Shown here piece after piece: positions 38,318 to 47,579 of a stretch of DNA of 64,000 nt. Both the position numbers and the translations under genes were made by a program. How positions within the stretch are numbered: the first letter of the stretch is position 1; each line of letters opens with the position of its first letter. The DNA is from Prevotella multiformis DSM 16608 (GTDB lineage: Bacteria; Bacteroidota; Bacteroidia; Bacteroidales; Bacteroidaceae), in contig NZ_GL872282.1 in the NCBI RefSeq assembly GCF_000191065.1, positions 1,059,662 to 1,123,661 on the forward strand, read 5' to 3'. A model generated the notes under the pieces. The model did not search any database. It saw only the letters and a program-made list of their open reading frames with translations, and was not told the origin of the DNA.

Positions 38318-38704
38318 ATGAAAAAGATGATTACAGCCCTGCTGGCAGCAATGGGCGTCAGTCTTGGCGCAACGGCGCAGGAGCTTTTCGAGAATGTAGA
38401 TGTCAACCGTTTCGAGCAGGTCATCAGTTCCGATTCTGTCCAGCTGGTGGATGTCCGTACACCGGCGGAATATGCCGAGGGGCATCTTGCCGGGGCAGTG
38501 AACATCAATGTGAAGGATTCCGCCTTCCTGACAAATGCGCTCGCCCGGCTCGACAGGAAGCGTCCTTGCGCCGTCTATTGCCGTTCGGGCAAGCGTTCCG
38601 CCATTGCCGCTCTGCTCCTTGCCGGGAAAGGGTATTCCGTCACCAATCTTCGGGGCGGAATCATCGCATGGACAGAAGCCCGGAAGAAAGTCGTCAACGA
38701 ATAG
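38318..38704 (+). CDS. Periplasmic rhodanese-domain protein
   Basis: The start at 38318 (MKKMITALLAAMGVSLGA) gives 128 residues with a signal peptide ending ATAQ. The single rhodanese domain has VQLVDVRTPAEYAEGHLAGAVNINV and the active-site loop YCRSGKRSA with its cysteine, followed by GYSVTNLRGGIIAWTEA. Such proteins transfer sulfane sulfur or act in redox chemistry; the acceptor is unknown. Export is implied by the signal peptide. It stands alone between tRNA-Gln and a repeat-rich spacer. Confidence 0.85.
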   Translation: MKKMITALLAAMGVSLGATAQELFENVDVNRFEQVISSDSVQLVDVRTPAEYAEGHLAGAVNINVKDSAFLTNALARLDRKRPCAVYCRSGKRSAIAALLLAGKGYSVTNLRGGIIAWTEARKKVVNE

Positions 38705-38841
38705 GGAGGCGGCCGGCGGTCAGATCACAGGTCGTCGGAAGAGCGGGATTCTGTCTTGAAACCGTCAACCCGGCCTGAGAGCAGGCCGAAAGGCGGTCAA
38801 CCGGAAACATTGAACCGCACGCCCCCGGACATCAGGCGCGC

Positions 38842-38949
38842 CCCGGAATGGTCTCCAGCCAGTCGGGACTCGGCTTCCCGACGGCCGGGAACTGGATTCC
38901 CAGCGGCTGGGAACAGGAATCCCGACCGGTTGGGAACAGCATTCCCTGT
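38842..38949. repeat. 23-bp palindromic repeat array, site 2 (four clear units)
   Basis: GGGA-type units start at 38865, 38887, 38909 and 38932 (period 22-23 bp), for example GGGAACTGGATTCCC, GGGAACAGGAATCCC and GGGAACAGCATTCCC. A decayed fifth unit may begin near 38844. Linkers such as GACCGGTT equal those of the array at 15586-15653. Confidence 0.75.
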
Positions 38950-39171
38950 GCCGGCGGAAAGCCTCTTGCCGTCGGTACCTGACATCCTGTCTGTCCTATT
39001 GGGTCAGACCGGCATCATCCACTTGCCTGCGGTCCGGGTATGTCTGTCCTCCGGCCTGTCAGACTGTATCCCGGGAATAGGACAACTGTTCCCCATCATA
39101 CAGATCTGATTTGAGGGTGTGTCAAAATGCAAATACCATTTTGATCATCTTACAGTTTGAGACAATTCATT

Positions 39172-39220
39172 AAAAATGACCATTTCTGTACTCGATTTTG
39201 AGTAAAGAAATGGCCTTTTC
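39172..39220. terminator. Bidirectional terminator-like palindrome, copy 2
   Basis: AAAATGACCATTTC pairs with GAAATGGCCTTTT, and the inner ACTCG faces a TGAGT. The stem sequence is nearly that of 17682-17726, so the two belong to one family. It lies between the rhodanese gene and the galactan operon. Confidence 0.65.
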
Positions 39221-39505
39221 TTTGCTTTTAGGAAAAACCTGCTTATAGTTTGAAAGTTGTCAGGTTATTAATTTGCATTTTACACATCCCCTTTTTTATT
39301 ATCGGTCTGATGAGGTCTGCATGACAGATCCGCCTGCGGTTCATCCCTGCGTCATACAGAAATCTTATTCGTTCCATTCCGGCTGCCGGATAGCTGTCGG
39401 CTTCACAATGGGAATGGAAAATCCCCCTCCTGCACCGGTAGAAAACGTTTTGTCCCAACAGATTCCCACCCTGTCCAAAATGAGCAAAACATTGTCCATT
39501 TTGTG
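39221..39505. other. Leader/spacer upstream of the galactan susC promoter
   Basis: No credible gene was found. The stretch is of mixed composition and precedes the promoter at 39506-39537. I found no direct repeat that would be a clear binding site for the hybrid two-component regulator. Confidence 0.35.
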
Positions 39506-39537
39506 CTTGCGTTGTATCGGGAAGTCTATTAATTTTG
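39506..39537 (+). promoter_or_regulatory. Promoter of the galactan susCD operon
   Basis: CTTG at 39506-39509 (one mismatch to TTTG), 20 bases, TAATTTTG at 39530-39537. It precedes the susC start by about 170 bp, leaving a long leader, as is common for Sus-type operons. Confidence 0.6.
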
Positions 39538-39708
39538 CCACATCAAACGGATCGCCTCTCTCTCTGGCAGGCTGCTCCTGACCTGGACGAAGGTGTCATC
39601 GGTCAGCCTCTCCAGCCTTGTTGCAGGGAGGACAGGAGGCGGCCGGCCGGCTCTGGGGAGCACGATTTCTTATACCGGATACAATTATCTATATAACTAA
39701 AAACCAAT

Positions 39709-42678
39709 ATGATTTACAAAAGCAATTTCAAAGCGCGCTTGTTCTGTATGGTTTTCCTTGTCTTTCTCGTCACTGCGTCTTCTTTCGCACAGAATGTCAG
39801 GACGGTGACAGGCACGGTGTCGGACGACAATGGGGAAGCCCTTGTCGGTGCGACCGTGACGACAGGGAGGCAAGGGAAAGGCACTGTCACCGATCTTGAC
39901 GGAAAGTTCGTCCTTGAAGTAGACGGGCAGACGGCAGAAGTGCAGGTCTCCTATGTCGGTTACAAGACCCGGACGGTGCGCATCCCCGCAAGGGGACCGC
40001 TGTCTGTCACGCTTGCCTCTGACGAGCAGGTCCTGCAGGAGGCTGTCGTCATCGGTTACGGTGTACAGCGCAGGAGCGATCTTACCGGCTCCGTGTCGAG
40101 TGTGGGCAGCAAGGATTTCAACCAGGGGGTTGTCAGTTCGCCCGAGGCACTGGTCAATGGCAAGGTAAGCGGTGTGCAGATTGTCAACAGCGGCGGCTCG
40201 CCCTCGGCGGGCAGTACGATCCGCATCCGTGGCGGCGCATCGCTCAATGCGTCCAACGACCCGCTGATAGTGCTCGACGGCATGCCCATGGAGGTCGGCG
40301 GGTCGGTTTCCGGCAGCGGAAACTTCCTGAGTCTCATCAATCCGAACGACATCGAGAGCATGACTATCCTCAAGGATGCGTCCTCGACGGCCATCTACGG
40401 ATCGCGTGCCTCCAACGGTGTCATCATCATCACCACTAAGAAGGGCACCAGTTCCGTCCGCCCGAAGATCACGTTCTCCTCGACGAACGCCCTCCAGACT
40501 CCCACCCGGACGGCTGATATGATTACACGTGACGAGCTGTACCGTCTGGTGCGCACTTACGGCAATGACAGCCAGAAGTCGCTGCTCAACGACGGTGTCG
40601 ACACCGACTGGAACAAAGAAATATTCCATACCGCTTTCGGAACGGACAACAACCTTGGTATCTCCGGCAGGGCTGGTGCGATGCCTTACCGCCTGTCCCT
40701 CGGCATAAGCGACCAGAACGGAATCCTGCGGACGGACAATGTGACCCGCTACACCGGCAGCCTTACGCTCACTCCCACCCTCCTGGACAACCGTGTCAAG
40801 CTGAATGTCAACTTGAAGGCGACCTATGGCGACAACCGATTTGCCAATACGGAAGCCATCTGGAGCGCTGCCACGCACAATCCCTGTTCGCCGGTCTATT
40901 CGGGCAGCGACGCTTTCCTCGGCTATCACGAAGCGGTCGATGCCAACGGCGTTCCTGTCACGGGTGCTACGGGAAATCCGGCAGGACTACTTTCCAATTA
41001 TCATTCCACGAGCAAGGTCTGCCGGGTCATCGGCAGCCTCGATGCAGATTACAGCTTCCGTTTCCTGCCCGGTCTCCATGCCCACCTTACGCTCGGCTAC
41101 GACGGGTCGCGCGGCCGGGGACACGTCTATGTGCCACACGAAGCCTACCAGTATTACAACACAGGAGGCCGCAACTACGGGTACGGGCCGCAGAAGAACC
41201 GGAACAGGCTGTTCACGTTCTATTTCAACTACAACAGATATGTGGAGCGTATCAAGAGCAACTTTGAGGTCACGGCCGGTTACGACTACCAGTTCTGGAA
41301 GTACACCAACGCCGCCTACACCGAACTCAATGACAGAGAACCGGCCGAGCAGCAGGCTGCCTCTGCCGCCGACGACCAGCGGCATGTCCTGCTCTCGTAT
41401 TACGGCCGTCTGAACTACAGCTTCGACGGCAGGTATCTGCTCACGGCCAGTCTGCGCCGCGACGGTTCCTCCCGCTTCGGCAAGGACAGCCGGTGGGGTT
41501 CTTTCCCGTCGGTCGCACTGGGATGGCGGGTGTCTGAGGAAGGCTTCTTCAAGGTGCTCAAACCGGCTTTCAGCACGCTGAAACTGCGTGCCAGCTATGG
41601 TGTGACCGGGCAGCAGGACGGCATTGCCAATTACTGCTATCTGCCTTTGTACACGCTCAGCCAGCGCGGGGCCTATTATATGTTCGGAGGCATTCCGACG
41701 GCAACCTACCGTCCGTCCGCATACAACAGCGGTCTGAAGTGGGAGACGACAAAGGCCTGGAACTGGGGGCTGGACTTCGGATTTTTCGGCGACAGGCTGA
41801 CAGGTTCCATCGACTATTACCGCCGCAGGACAGAAGATCTGCTGGCCACGGTCCCTGTTGCAGCCGGTACGAACTTCAACAAGCAGATGCTGAGCAACGT
41901 GGGGAATATCACGGGCAAAGGTGTGGAAATCTCCCTGTCTGCAACGCCTGTGCAGACAGACAGCTGGGAGTGGAGCCTCAGCGGTAATGCGACCTGGCAG
42001 CGCAACCGGATTACGAATCTCCGCCTCAACGCCCGTTCGGCATCGCCCCACACGCCGGCCGGTGCCATCGACTCGCATTATGTACAGGTGCTGTCAGAGG
42101 GGCATGCACCTTATAGTTACTACGTCTACAAGCAGATTTATGACGAGAGGACAGGACTGCCGATAGAAGGACTCTACGCCGACCTCAACGGCGACGGAAA
42201 GGTAGACTCGAAGGACCTGTACCATCACCATTCGCCGTCGGCCGACTGGCTCTTCGGTCTCTCCACGTCAGTGCGCTGGAAGCGGCTCACGCTGAGCACA
42301 TCGCTCCGTGCCAGTGTCGGCAATTACCTCTACAACGGAATGGCGATGAATACGGGTGCATGGGAAACGATGTCGTACAACAGCTACCAGCTCAACCGCC
42401 TCAATGCCAGCTATCTGGAGACACATTTCCGGAAACGGCAGTTCGAGAGCGACCTCTATGTGGAGAACGCTTCGTTCCTGAAGATGGACAACCTGCAGCT
42501 GTCGTACAATTTCGGGAAGATTGCGAAGTGGTGTTCGCTCAACGCCTCGTTCATGGTGCAGAACGTGTTTACCCTCACGGATTACACGGGTGTCGACCCG
42601 GAGTGCCAGGGCGGCATAGACATGAGCGTGTACCCGCGTCCCCGTATCTATTCTCTGACCATAGGATTGGATTTCTAA
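39709..42678 (+). CDS. SusC/RagA-type TonB-linked transporter of the galactan locus
   Basis: The 989-residue protein has a signal peptide ending SFAQ and then the carboxypeptidase D-like regulatory domain (about residues 30-105: VTGTVSDDNGEALVGATV, GTVTDLDGKFVL, VSYVGYKTRTV). The plug (VLQEAVVIGYGVQRRSDLTGSV, IRIRGGASLNASNDPLIVLDG, ILKDASSTAIYGSRASNGVI) and a 22-strand type barrel ending YSLTIGLDF follow. It imports oligosaccharides using TonB energy. Together with the downstream susD, SusE/F-type and GH53 genes it forms a polysaccharide utilisation operon whose enzyme points to beta-1,4-galactan. Confidence 0.95.
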   Translation: MIYKSNFKARLFCMVFLVFLVTASSFAQNVRTVTGTVSDDNGEALVGATVTTGRQGKGTVTDLDGKFVLEVDGQTAEVQVSYVGYKTRTVRIPARGPLSVTLASDEQVLQEAVVIGYGVQRRSDLTGSVSSVGSKDFNQGVVSSPEALVNGKVSGVQIVNSGGSPSAGSTIRIRGGASLNASNDPLIVLDGMPMEVGGSVSGSGNFLSLINPNDIESMTILKDASSTAIYGSRASNGVIIITTKKGTSSVRPKITFSSTNALQTPTRTADMITRDELYRLVRTYGNDSQKSLLNDGVDTDWNKEIFHTAFGTDNNLGISGRAGAMPYRLSLGISDQNGILRTDNVTRYTGSLTLTPTLLDNRVKLNVNLKATYGDNRFANTEAIWSAATHNPCSPVYSGSDAFLGYHEAVDANGVPVTGATGNPAGLLSNYHSTSKVCRVIGSLDADYSFRFLPGLHAHLTLGYDGSRGRGHVYVPHEAYQYYNTGGRNYGYGPQKNRNRLFTFYFNYNRYVERIKSNFEVTAGYDYQFWKYTNAAYTELNDREPAEQQAASAADDQRHVLLSYYGRLNYSFDGRYLLTASLRRDGSSRFGKDSRWGSFPSVALGWRVSEEGFFKVLKPAFSTLKLRASYGVTGQQDGIANYCYLPLYTLSQRGAYYMFGGIPTATYRPSAYNSGLKWETTKAWNWGLDFGFFGDRLTGSIDYYRRRTEDLLATVPVAAGTNFNKQMLSNVGNITGKGVEISLSATPVQTDSWEWSLSGNATWQRNRITNLRLNARSASPHTPAGAIDSHYVQVLSEGHAPYSYYVYKQIYDERTGLPIEGLYADLNGDGKVDSKDLYHHHSPSADWLFGLSTSVRWKRLTLSTSLRASVGNYLYNGMAMNTGAWETMSYNSYQLNRLNASYLETHFRKRQFESDLYVENASFLKMDNLQLSYNFGKIAKWCSLNASFMVQNVFTLTDYTGVDPECQGGIDMSVYPRPRIYSLTIGLDF

Positions 42679-42691
42679 AACATCGAAAACA

Positions 42692-44266
42692 ATGAAGACA
42701 AAACATATCATTCTTATTACTCTGGCCGTATGCGGTCTGAACGCCTGCACGGCCGACCTCGACCAGACTCCCCATACCGACAGCCAGCATTCCGCCGGTG
42801 AAGTCTACGGCACGGAAGAAGGATACAGGCAGGCACTTGCCAAACTGTATGCCTCGTTTGTCATCACCGGACAGGAACAGGGCGGCGGCAATGCCGATCT
42901 GGCAAGCAACAGCGGCTACGACTTCCTCCGCGGCTACTTCAATCTCCAGGAGGCACCTACTGACGAGCTGGCGGGGACATGGCTCTCGGGCGACAAGATA
43001 GAGGGACTGACCTATATGTCGTGGGATGCCAGCGACCCCTGGGTGGCCGACACCTACTATCGTGCATACTATACGATTGCCTTGTGCAATGAGTTCCTGC
43101 GCCATGACACCGAAGCCGTCTCCGGGGGGAACAGCCGTCTGAAGGCCTACCGTGCGGAGGCCCGCTTCCTGCGTGCGCTGTCCTACTACTACGTGCTCGA
43201 CCTTTTCGGGAAGGGACCTTTCGTGGATGAAACGATGGGCGTCGGATCTTACACGCCCGGGTGTTACAGCAACAGGCAGCTCTTCAGTTATATCGAATCG
43301 GAACTGAAAAGCATATCCTCCGACGGCCTGCAGGCCCCGCAGTCGTGCGAATACGGACGTGCATCAAAGGCTGCTGCATGGGCTCTGCTGGCGAAGCTGT
43401 ACCTCAATGCAGAAGTGTACGGTGCCGGTATGCACTACACAGACTGCATTACCTGCTGCAAGAAAATCGTCAGTGCCGGCTTTTCCCTTGAGCAGGATTA
43501 CGGCAAACTGTTCAATGCCGACAATGACAAGCGTACCAACGAGATTATCTTCCCGCTTGTCGTCGATGCCGTCCACACGGTCTCCTGGGGTGCCACGACC
43601 TATATCGTCTGTGGCGAATGCGGCAACACCAGCACCCAGAATCCTGCCCGCTATGGACTGACGAACGGATGGGGTATGTTCCGTGTGCGGGGTGAACTGC
43701 CGCAGCTTTTCGCAGGCAGGGAGAAGACCGACCGGCGGTACAGGTTCTATACCGACGGTCAGGAGCAATGGCTCGGAAAGGGCATCGACAACCAGTCGGA
43801 AGGTTATTTCGGCGAGAAATACTCCAATCTTACCGATGCAGGCGAGCCTGCCAGCAATACGGGAGCGGCAGGGTGCAGCATTGATTATCCTGTGTTCCGC
43901 CTTGCGGATGTGTACCTCATGCTTGCTGAGAGCGTGCTGCGTGGCGGACAGGGTGCGTCACGTGCCGAGGCACTGCAATGCGTCAACCGTGTGAGGGAGC
44001 GTGCCTTCGGCAATGCCGACGGCGACATCCGTGCGGCGCAGCTCACGCTGAAGTTCATCCTCGACGAGCGGGGTCGCGAACTCTACTGGGAGTGTACACG
44101 CCGCACGGATCTCATACGGTACGGCCTGTTCACAGGGGATGCGTACACGTGGCAGTGGAAAGGCGGCGTGGCAGACGGACGTGCCACGGACAGCCGGTAC
44201 AATGTCTATCCGATTCCCGCGGCCGAACTGTCGGCCAACCCCAATCTTTCAAACGAAAATTATTAA
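42692..44266 (+). CDS. SusD-family lipoprotein of the galactan locus
   Basis: The 524-residue protein has lipobox LNAC near residue 19. Its helical repeats include AYRAEARFLRALSYYYVLDLFGKGPFVDE (the SusD signature, about residues 152-180), FRLADVYLMLAESVLRGG, and a C-terminal DERGRELYWECTRRTDLIRYG. It lies 13 bp after susC and should cap the transporter on the cell surface and bind galactan-derived oligosaccharides. The N-terminal mature CTADLDQTP contains acidic residues as in surface lipoproteins. Confidence 0.95.
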   Translation: MKTKHIILITLAVCGLNACTADLDQTPHTDSQHSAGEVYGTEEGYRQALAKLYASFVITGQEQGGGNADLASNSGYDFLRGYFNLQEAPTDELAGTWLSGDKIEGLTYMSWDASDPWVADTYYRAYYTIALCNEFLRHDTEAVSGGNSRLKAYRAEARFLRALSYYYVLDLFGKGPFVDETMGVGSYTPGCYSNRQLFSYIESELKSISSDGLQAPQSCEYGRASKAAAWALLAKLYLNAEVYGAGMHYTDCITCCKKIVSAGFSLEQDYGKLFNADNDKRTNEIIFPLVVDAVHTVSWGATTYIVCGECGNTSTQNPARYGLTNGWGMFRVRGELPQLFAGREKTDRRYRFYTDGQEQWLGKGIDNQSEGYFGEKYSNLTDAGEPASNTGAAGCSIDYPVFRLADVYLMLAESVLRGGQGASRAEALQCVNRVRERAFGNADGDIRAAQLTLKFILDERGRELYWECTRRTDLIRYGLFTGDAYTWQWKGGVADGRATDSRYNVYPIPAAELSANPNLSNENY

Positions 44267-44280
44267 CTCCCTGATAGGTT

Positions 44281-45978
44281 ATGAACAAAACAAAATATTT
44301 TTTACTATCTTTGCTGGCCGTCCTGTCCTCTGCCTCATGCAGCACCGATGCTGACCTGATTTCCTCCAGCGGAGCACAGGCCGTAGAACTGGACGGATCC
44401 GGCGATGTCGTCCTCGACAAGAACCATAAGCCGGATCTTGCCCTGACCCTCTACTGGACGGACAATTCCCGGCTGTCCACCAGCGATGAGCGTGTACAGG
44501 CACCGGCCGGTACGACAGCAAACACGTTGCAGTTCGCCGGTACGGAGGATTTCTCCTCTCCGGTGGAAGTCCTCACCAAGGCCGGCAGCACTTCCCTGCA
44601 GTACACGGTCGAGGCACTCAACACGCTTGCCGGACGGCTGGGGCTGGCGGGCGATACGCCGTCGCCCCTGTACATACGGATGAAGTCGGTGCTGGCGAAC
44701 AACCTGGATCCCGTGTACAGCAACGTTTACCGCATACAGGTCACCCCTTACCGGATTGACATGAGCCGGGCCTTCATCCTCGCCTCCGACCGTACTGACA
44801 CCGGCAGGCGGCTTTCTTCGCCCGAGTCCGACGGCATCTACCGCGGGTTCGTGGGGGCTGCCGGATGGTACAACTGGTGGCTGCAGGAAGGCGACGGCAC
44901 GCTCTGGGGCAATGTCGGCGACGACGGCGGCGGCAAGGCGTTTGCGGCAGGCAGCGGCGAGACGCATTGGAACTTCTGGTTTCCGGGGCCGTCAGGCTGT
45001 TACTACACGGTCGTGAACACCCCGCGGCAGGAATGGAGTGCGCTGTACATTCCTTCGCTTTCCGTCAGCGGAGCCATCGAGGGCGAAATGACCTACGACA
45101 GGAAGACGGGCAGGTGGACGCTGCCCTTCCATGCGGCATCAGCCGGAGAGGTAAGGATCCGTATCAGCGGTACCGGCAGGCAATACAATGTCTCTACCGG
45201 GACAGACGACGAGGCTGCCCTCCGCACGGACGTGGCTTTTGGCATGGAGAACGGGAAGATCACATTCGGTTCTGTCCCTACTGACATCACGGTGCAGGTT
45301 CCTTCTGCGGGCGACCAGACGCTGATGCTGGATCTTTCCGATCCGACGGGCTGGACCTGCACGGCAGGCAAGGGCAGCACTCCGGAAGAAGTCCCGGGAA
45401 AGCTGTACATCCTCGGCAACGACGACCTGTGGGACTACACGGAATATCTGACGCTGTACGACGAGGACAATCTCTGCTATGCCGCAGCGGTCAGTTTCAA
45501 TTCCTCATGGGGCTATTACTTCTCGAAGGCCTATCAGGACTGGACGGAAATCGACCAGGATCCCGCCACGGAGGAGAAGAAGCTCACCGTGAAAGGCCGG
45601 AACATTCCCCAGCCCGGCAAAGGCCTGTATGTCGTTTGCGCCTCGCTCGGTTGGATGAGCTACTGGTATCCGATGGACGAGGCTGTCACGGAAGTCGCAT
45701 ATGCCGGCTTCAACGACAGCTGGGAACCGGTCGGGATGTCCCCCGTAGCCGGCCGTCCCGGGGTATATGCCGCAACGGTCGCGGCGACAGCCGATACCCC
45801 GTGGGGCGTGCAGATTCTCCTCAATGGTTCCAGCAAGAATCTGTTTGGCACGCAGGCTGACGGCACGCTCCGGTGGGGCAGGAAGGAAGATGGCGCACCG
45901 AAGGGATGGAAGGTCGGGAAGACCTATGCCTTCACCGTCGATCTCTGCAAGGGCACTTATACATTAACTGAACAATAA
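44281..45978 (+). CDS. SusE/SusF-type surface glycan-binding lipoprotein
   Basis: The 565-residue protein has lipobox SASC near residue 20. A SusE-type N-terminal Ig-like domain (about 30-150: LALTLYWTDNSRLS, EDFSSPVEVLTKAGS, YIRMKSVLANNLDPVYSN) precedes several beta-sandwich starch-binding-like modules (about 165-270, 360-455 and 465-560), one with LYILGNDDLWDYTEYLTLY. It should be displayed at the surface to hold galactan for the GH53 enzyme and the SusCD pair. It starts 14 bp after susD, in the same operon. Confidence 0.88.
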   Translation: MNKTKYFLLSLLAVLSSASCSTDADLISSSGAQAVELDGSGDVVLDKNHKPDLALTLYWTDNSRLSTSDERVQAPAGTTANTLQFAGTEDFSSPVEVLTKAGSTSLQYTVEALNTLAGRLGLAGDTPSPLYIRMKSVLANNLDPVYSNVYRIQVTPYRIDMSRAFILASDRTDTGRRLSSPESDGIYRGFVGAAGWYNWWLQEGDGTLWGNVGDDGGGKAFAAGSGETHWNFWFPGPSGCYYTVVNTPRQEWSALYIPSLSVSGAIEGEMTYDRKTGRWTLPFHAASAGEVRIRISGTGRQYNVSTGTDDEAALRTDVAFGMENGKITFGSVPTDITVQVPSAGDQTLMLDLSDPTGWTCTAGKGSTPEEVPGKLYILGNDDLWDYTEYLTLYDEDNLCYAAAVSFNSSWGYYFSKAYQDWTEIDQDPATEEKKLTVKGRNIPQPGKGLYVVCASLGWMSYWYPMDEAVTEVAYAGFNDSWEPVGMSPVAGRPGVYAATVAATADTPWGVQILLNGSSKNLFGTQADGTLRWGRKEDGAPKGWKVGKTYAFTVDLCKGTYTLTEQ

Positions 45979-46003
45979 ACAACATCCTTATACAACTGTA
46001 AAA

Positions 46004-47050
46004 ATGAAGAAGTTTTTTAATATGATCGCCCTGCTGCTGTTCATCACAGGCGTGCAGGCATCCTGCAACAAAGAAGACAGTCCCGTGACCTCCCCCCGGC
46101 AGCCGGAACAGACACCGGCCGCAGCCGGAACGTTCGCCAAAGGTGCGGACATAAGCTGGGTGACCCAGCTGGAGAGCGAGGGACAGAGCTTCTATGACGG
46201 GAACGGCGGGCGCACGGAACTCATGACACTGCTCAAAAGAGACTGCCATGTAGACGCCGTCCGGCTGCGTGTCTGGGTAAATCCGGCATCGGGCTGGAAC
46301 AACGCCGACGATGTGCTGGTGAAGGCGCGCCGGACTGCGGCACTGGGGCTGAGGGTCATGATCGACTTCCATTTCAGTGACAGCTGGGCTGATCCGGGAC
46401 AGCAGACCGTTCCGGCAGCGTGGGCAGGCTACGACCTCCCGCAGATGAAGACGGCGGTGGCCGCCCATGTCACGTCGGTGCTGACGAAACTTAAGTCGTT
46501 CGGCATCACCCCTGAATGGGTGCAGGTCGGCAACGAGACCCGCACGGGCATGCTGTGGCCGCTGGGCCGCATCGACAACGGGAGCAACTATGCCGAACTG
46601 ACCAATGCGGGCTACGATGCGGTAAAGGGTGTCTTCCCCGGCGCCAAGGTGATTGTCCACATTGACTGTGGCGACAACCTGGCGTTCTATACCCGTGTCT
46701 TCGACTATATGCGGAAGTATGGCGGGAAGTACGATGTCATCGGTATGTCGCTCTATCCTGAAAAGGGAAAGGGTGCCGTCTATGCAGACAAATGTGTAGA
46801 CAATATCAAGACGCTGTATGCCACCTATGGAAAACCGGTCATGCTCTGCGAGATCGGCATGGACTATGACAATGCCGAGGAGTGCCGCGACTGCATTGCC
46901 TCGGTCATCCGCAAAGGAAAGGCCACGGGACATCTCGAGGGGGTCTTCTACTGGGAGCCGGAAGCACCTGCCGGTTACAACGAAGGCTACAACAAGGGCT
47001 GTTTCGTCAACGGTACACCCACGGTGGCGCTGGATGCCTATGCGGAATAG
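46004..47050 (+). CDS. Arabinogalactan endo-beta-1,4-galactanase (GH53)
   Basis: The 348-residue lipoprotein (lipobox VQASC) has a GH53 TIM barrel from about residue 45. Motifs are FAKGADISWVTQLESEG, VRLRVWVNP, MIDFHFSDSWADPGQQ, the acid/base Glu178 in VQVGNETRTGMLWP, and the nucleophile Glu283 in MLCEIG. It cuts internal beta-1,4-galactosyl linkages of galactan, the side chain of rhamnogalacturonan I. The residues after the lipidated Cys (NKEDS) are acidic, suggesting surface display. It is the last gene of the susC operon, 26 bp after the SusE/F gene. Confidence 0.95.
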   Translation: MKKFFNMIALLLFITGVQASCNKEDSPVTSPRQPEQTPAAAGTFAKGADISWVTQLESEGQSFYDGNGGRTELMTLLKRDCHVDAVRLRVWVNPASGWNNADDVLVKARRTAALGLRVMIDFHFSDSWADPGQQTVPAAWAGYDLPQMKTAVAAHVTSVLTKLKSFGITPEWVQVGNETRTGMLWPLGRIDNGSNYAELTNAGYDAVKGVFPGAKVIVHIDCGDNLAFYTRVFDYMRKYGGKYDVIGMSLYPEKGKGAVYADKCVDNIKTLYATYGKPVMLCEIGMDYDNAEECRDCIASVIRKGKATGHLEGVFYWEPEAPAGYNEGYNKGCFVNGTPTVALDAYAE

Positions 47051-47243
47051 CCCGCTGTGCAGCGGAGGACGGCGGGAAACCGCAGGCGGTGGGAGAACGG
47101 CTCGCTCTTCCGGACCGGGCTGGCAGACTGCCGTCCGCATCCGTCGAAAGTCCTTTTTTCCACTTCTTTTTCACGGTCTCCTCTTTCATCCGAAGGGCGG
47201 CTGGATCCGGACTTGTATCCATCTGATGAACAGTGCATTATAA

Positions 47244-47337
47244 AGCCGTTTTCAAAAGGTGCTTGGTTGCGGTCTAAGGAGGCGTTGATTGAAGGCTGAT
47301 GGGGCGTTGATTGAAGGGCAAGAGGGCGTTGGTTGGA
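47244..47337. repeat. Dispersed repeat family (AGGTGCCTGATTG type), site 2
   Basis: It opens GCCGTTTTCAAAAGGTGCTT and then has three tandem units, GGCGTTGATTGAAGG twice and GGCGTTGGTTGGAATG, starting at 47281, 47303 and 47325 (exact 22-bp period). The opening matches the reverse strand of 58165-58205. Confidence 0.65.
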
Positions 47338-47478
47338 ATGTCGGGGACGGCAGGTCACAAAACGGCCGGTGCAATCCTGTCCGTTCCTTGGAGGCGGATC
47401 CGTCCGGAAGAGGGCTGTCCGCCGCTTCCCTGCCTTCCTGTCCGCTGCCGTGCGGAAAACACATTAAAAACAAGAAGA

Positions 47479-47503
47479 AGCCGCCCGGAAAGCGGCTTTT
47501 TCT
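47479..47503 (+). terminator. Terminator of the galactan operon
   Basis: AGCCGC pairs with GCGGCT around a CCGGAAA-type loop and is followed by five T. It is 430 bp after the GH53 stop and directly abuts the next promoter. Confidence 0.65.
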
Positions 47504-47504
47504 G

Positions 47505-47512
47505 TAATTTTG
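47505..47512 (+). promoter_or_regulatory. -7 box of the regulator gene
   Basis: TAATTTTG matches TAnnTTTG; no good -33 box lies 19-20 bases upstream, where the terminator stem sits. The regulator start codon is 68 bp downstream. Confidence 0.45.
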
Positions 47513-47579
47513 CAAATGATTTGCCGTACGGGGAAAACAGGGACGGTCCTGTCTGCTCCACGGCTGTAATCTTTTTGGT

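Noticed and set aside
38756..39109. 117-codon plus-strand frame in the spacer after the rhodanese gene
   Set aside because: It runs through the 23-bp palindromic repeat array, and its translation is repeat-derived with no start context.
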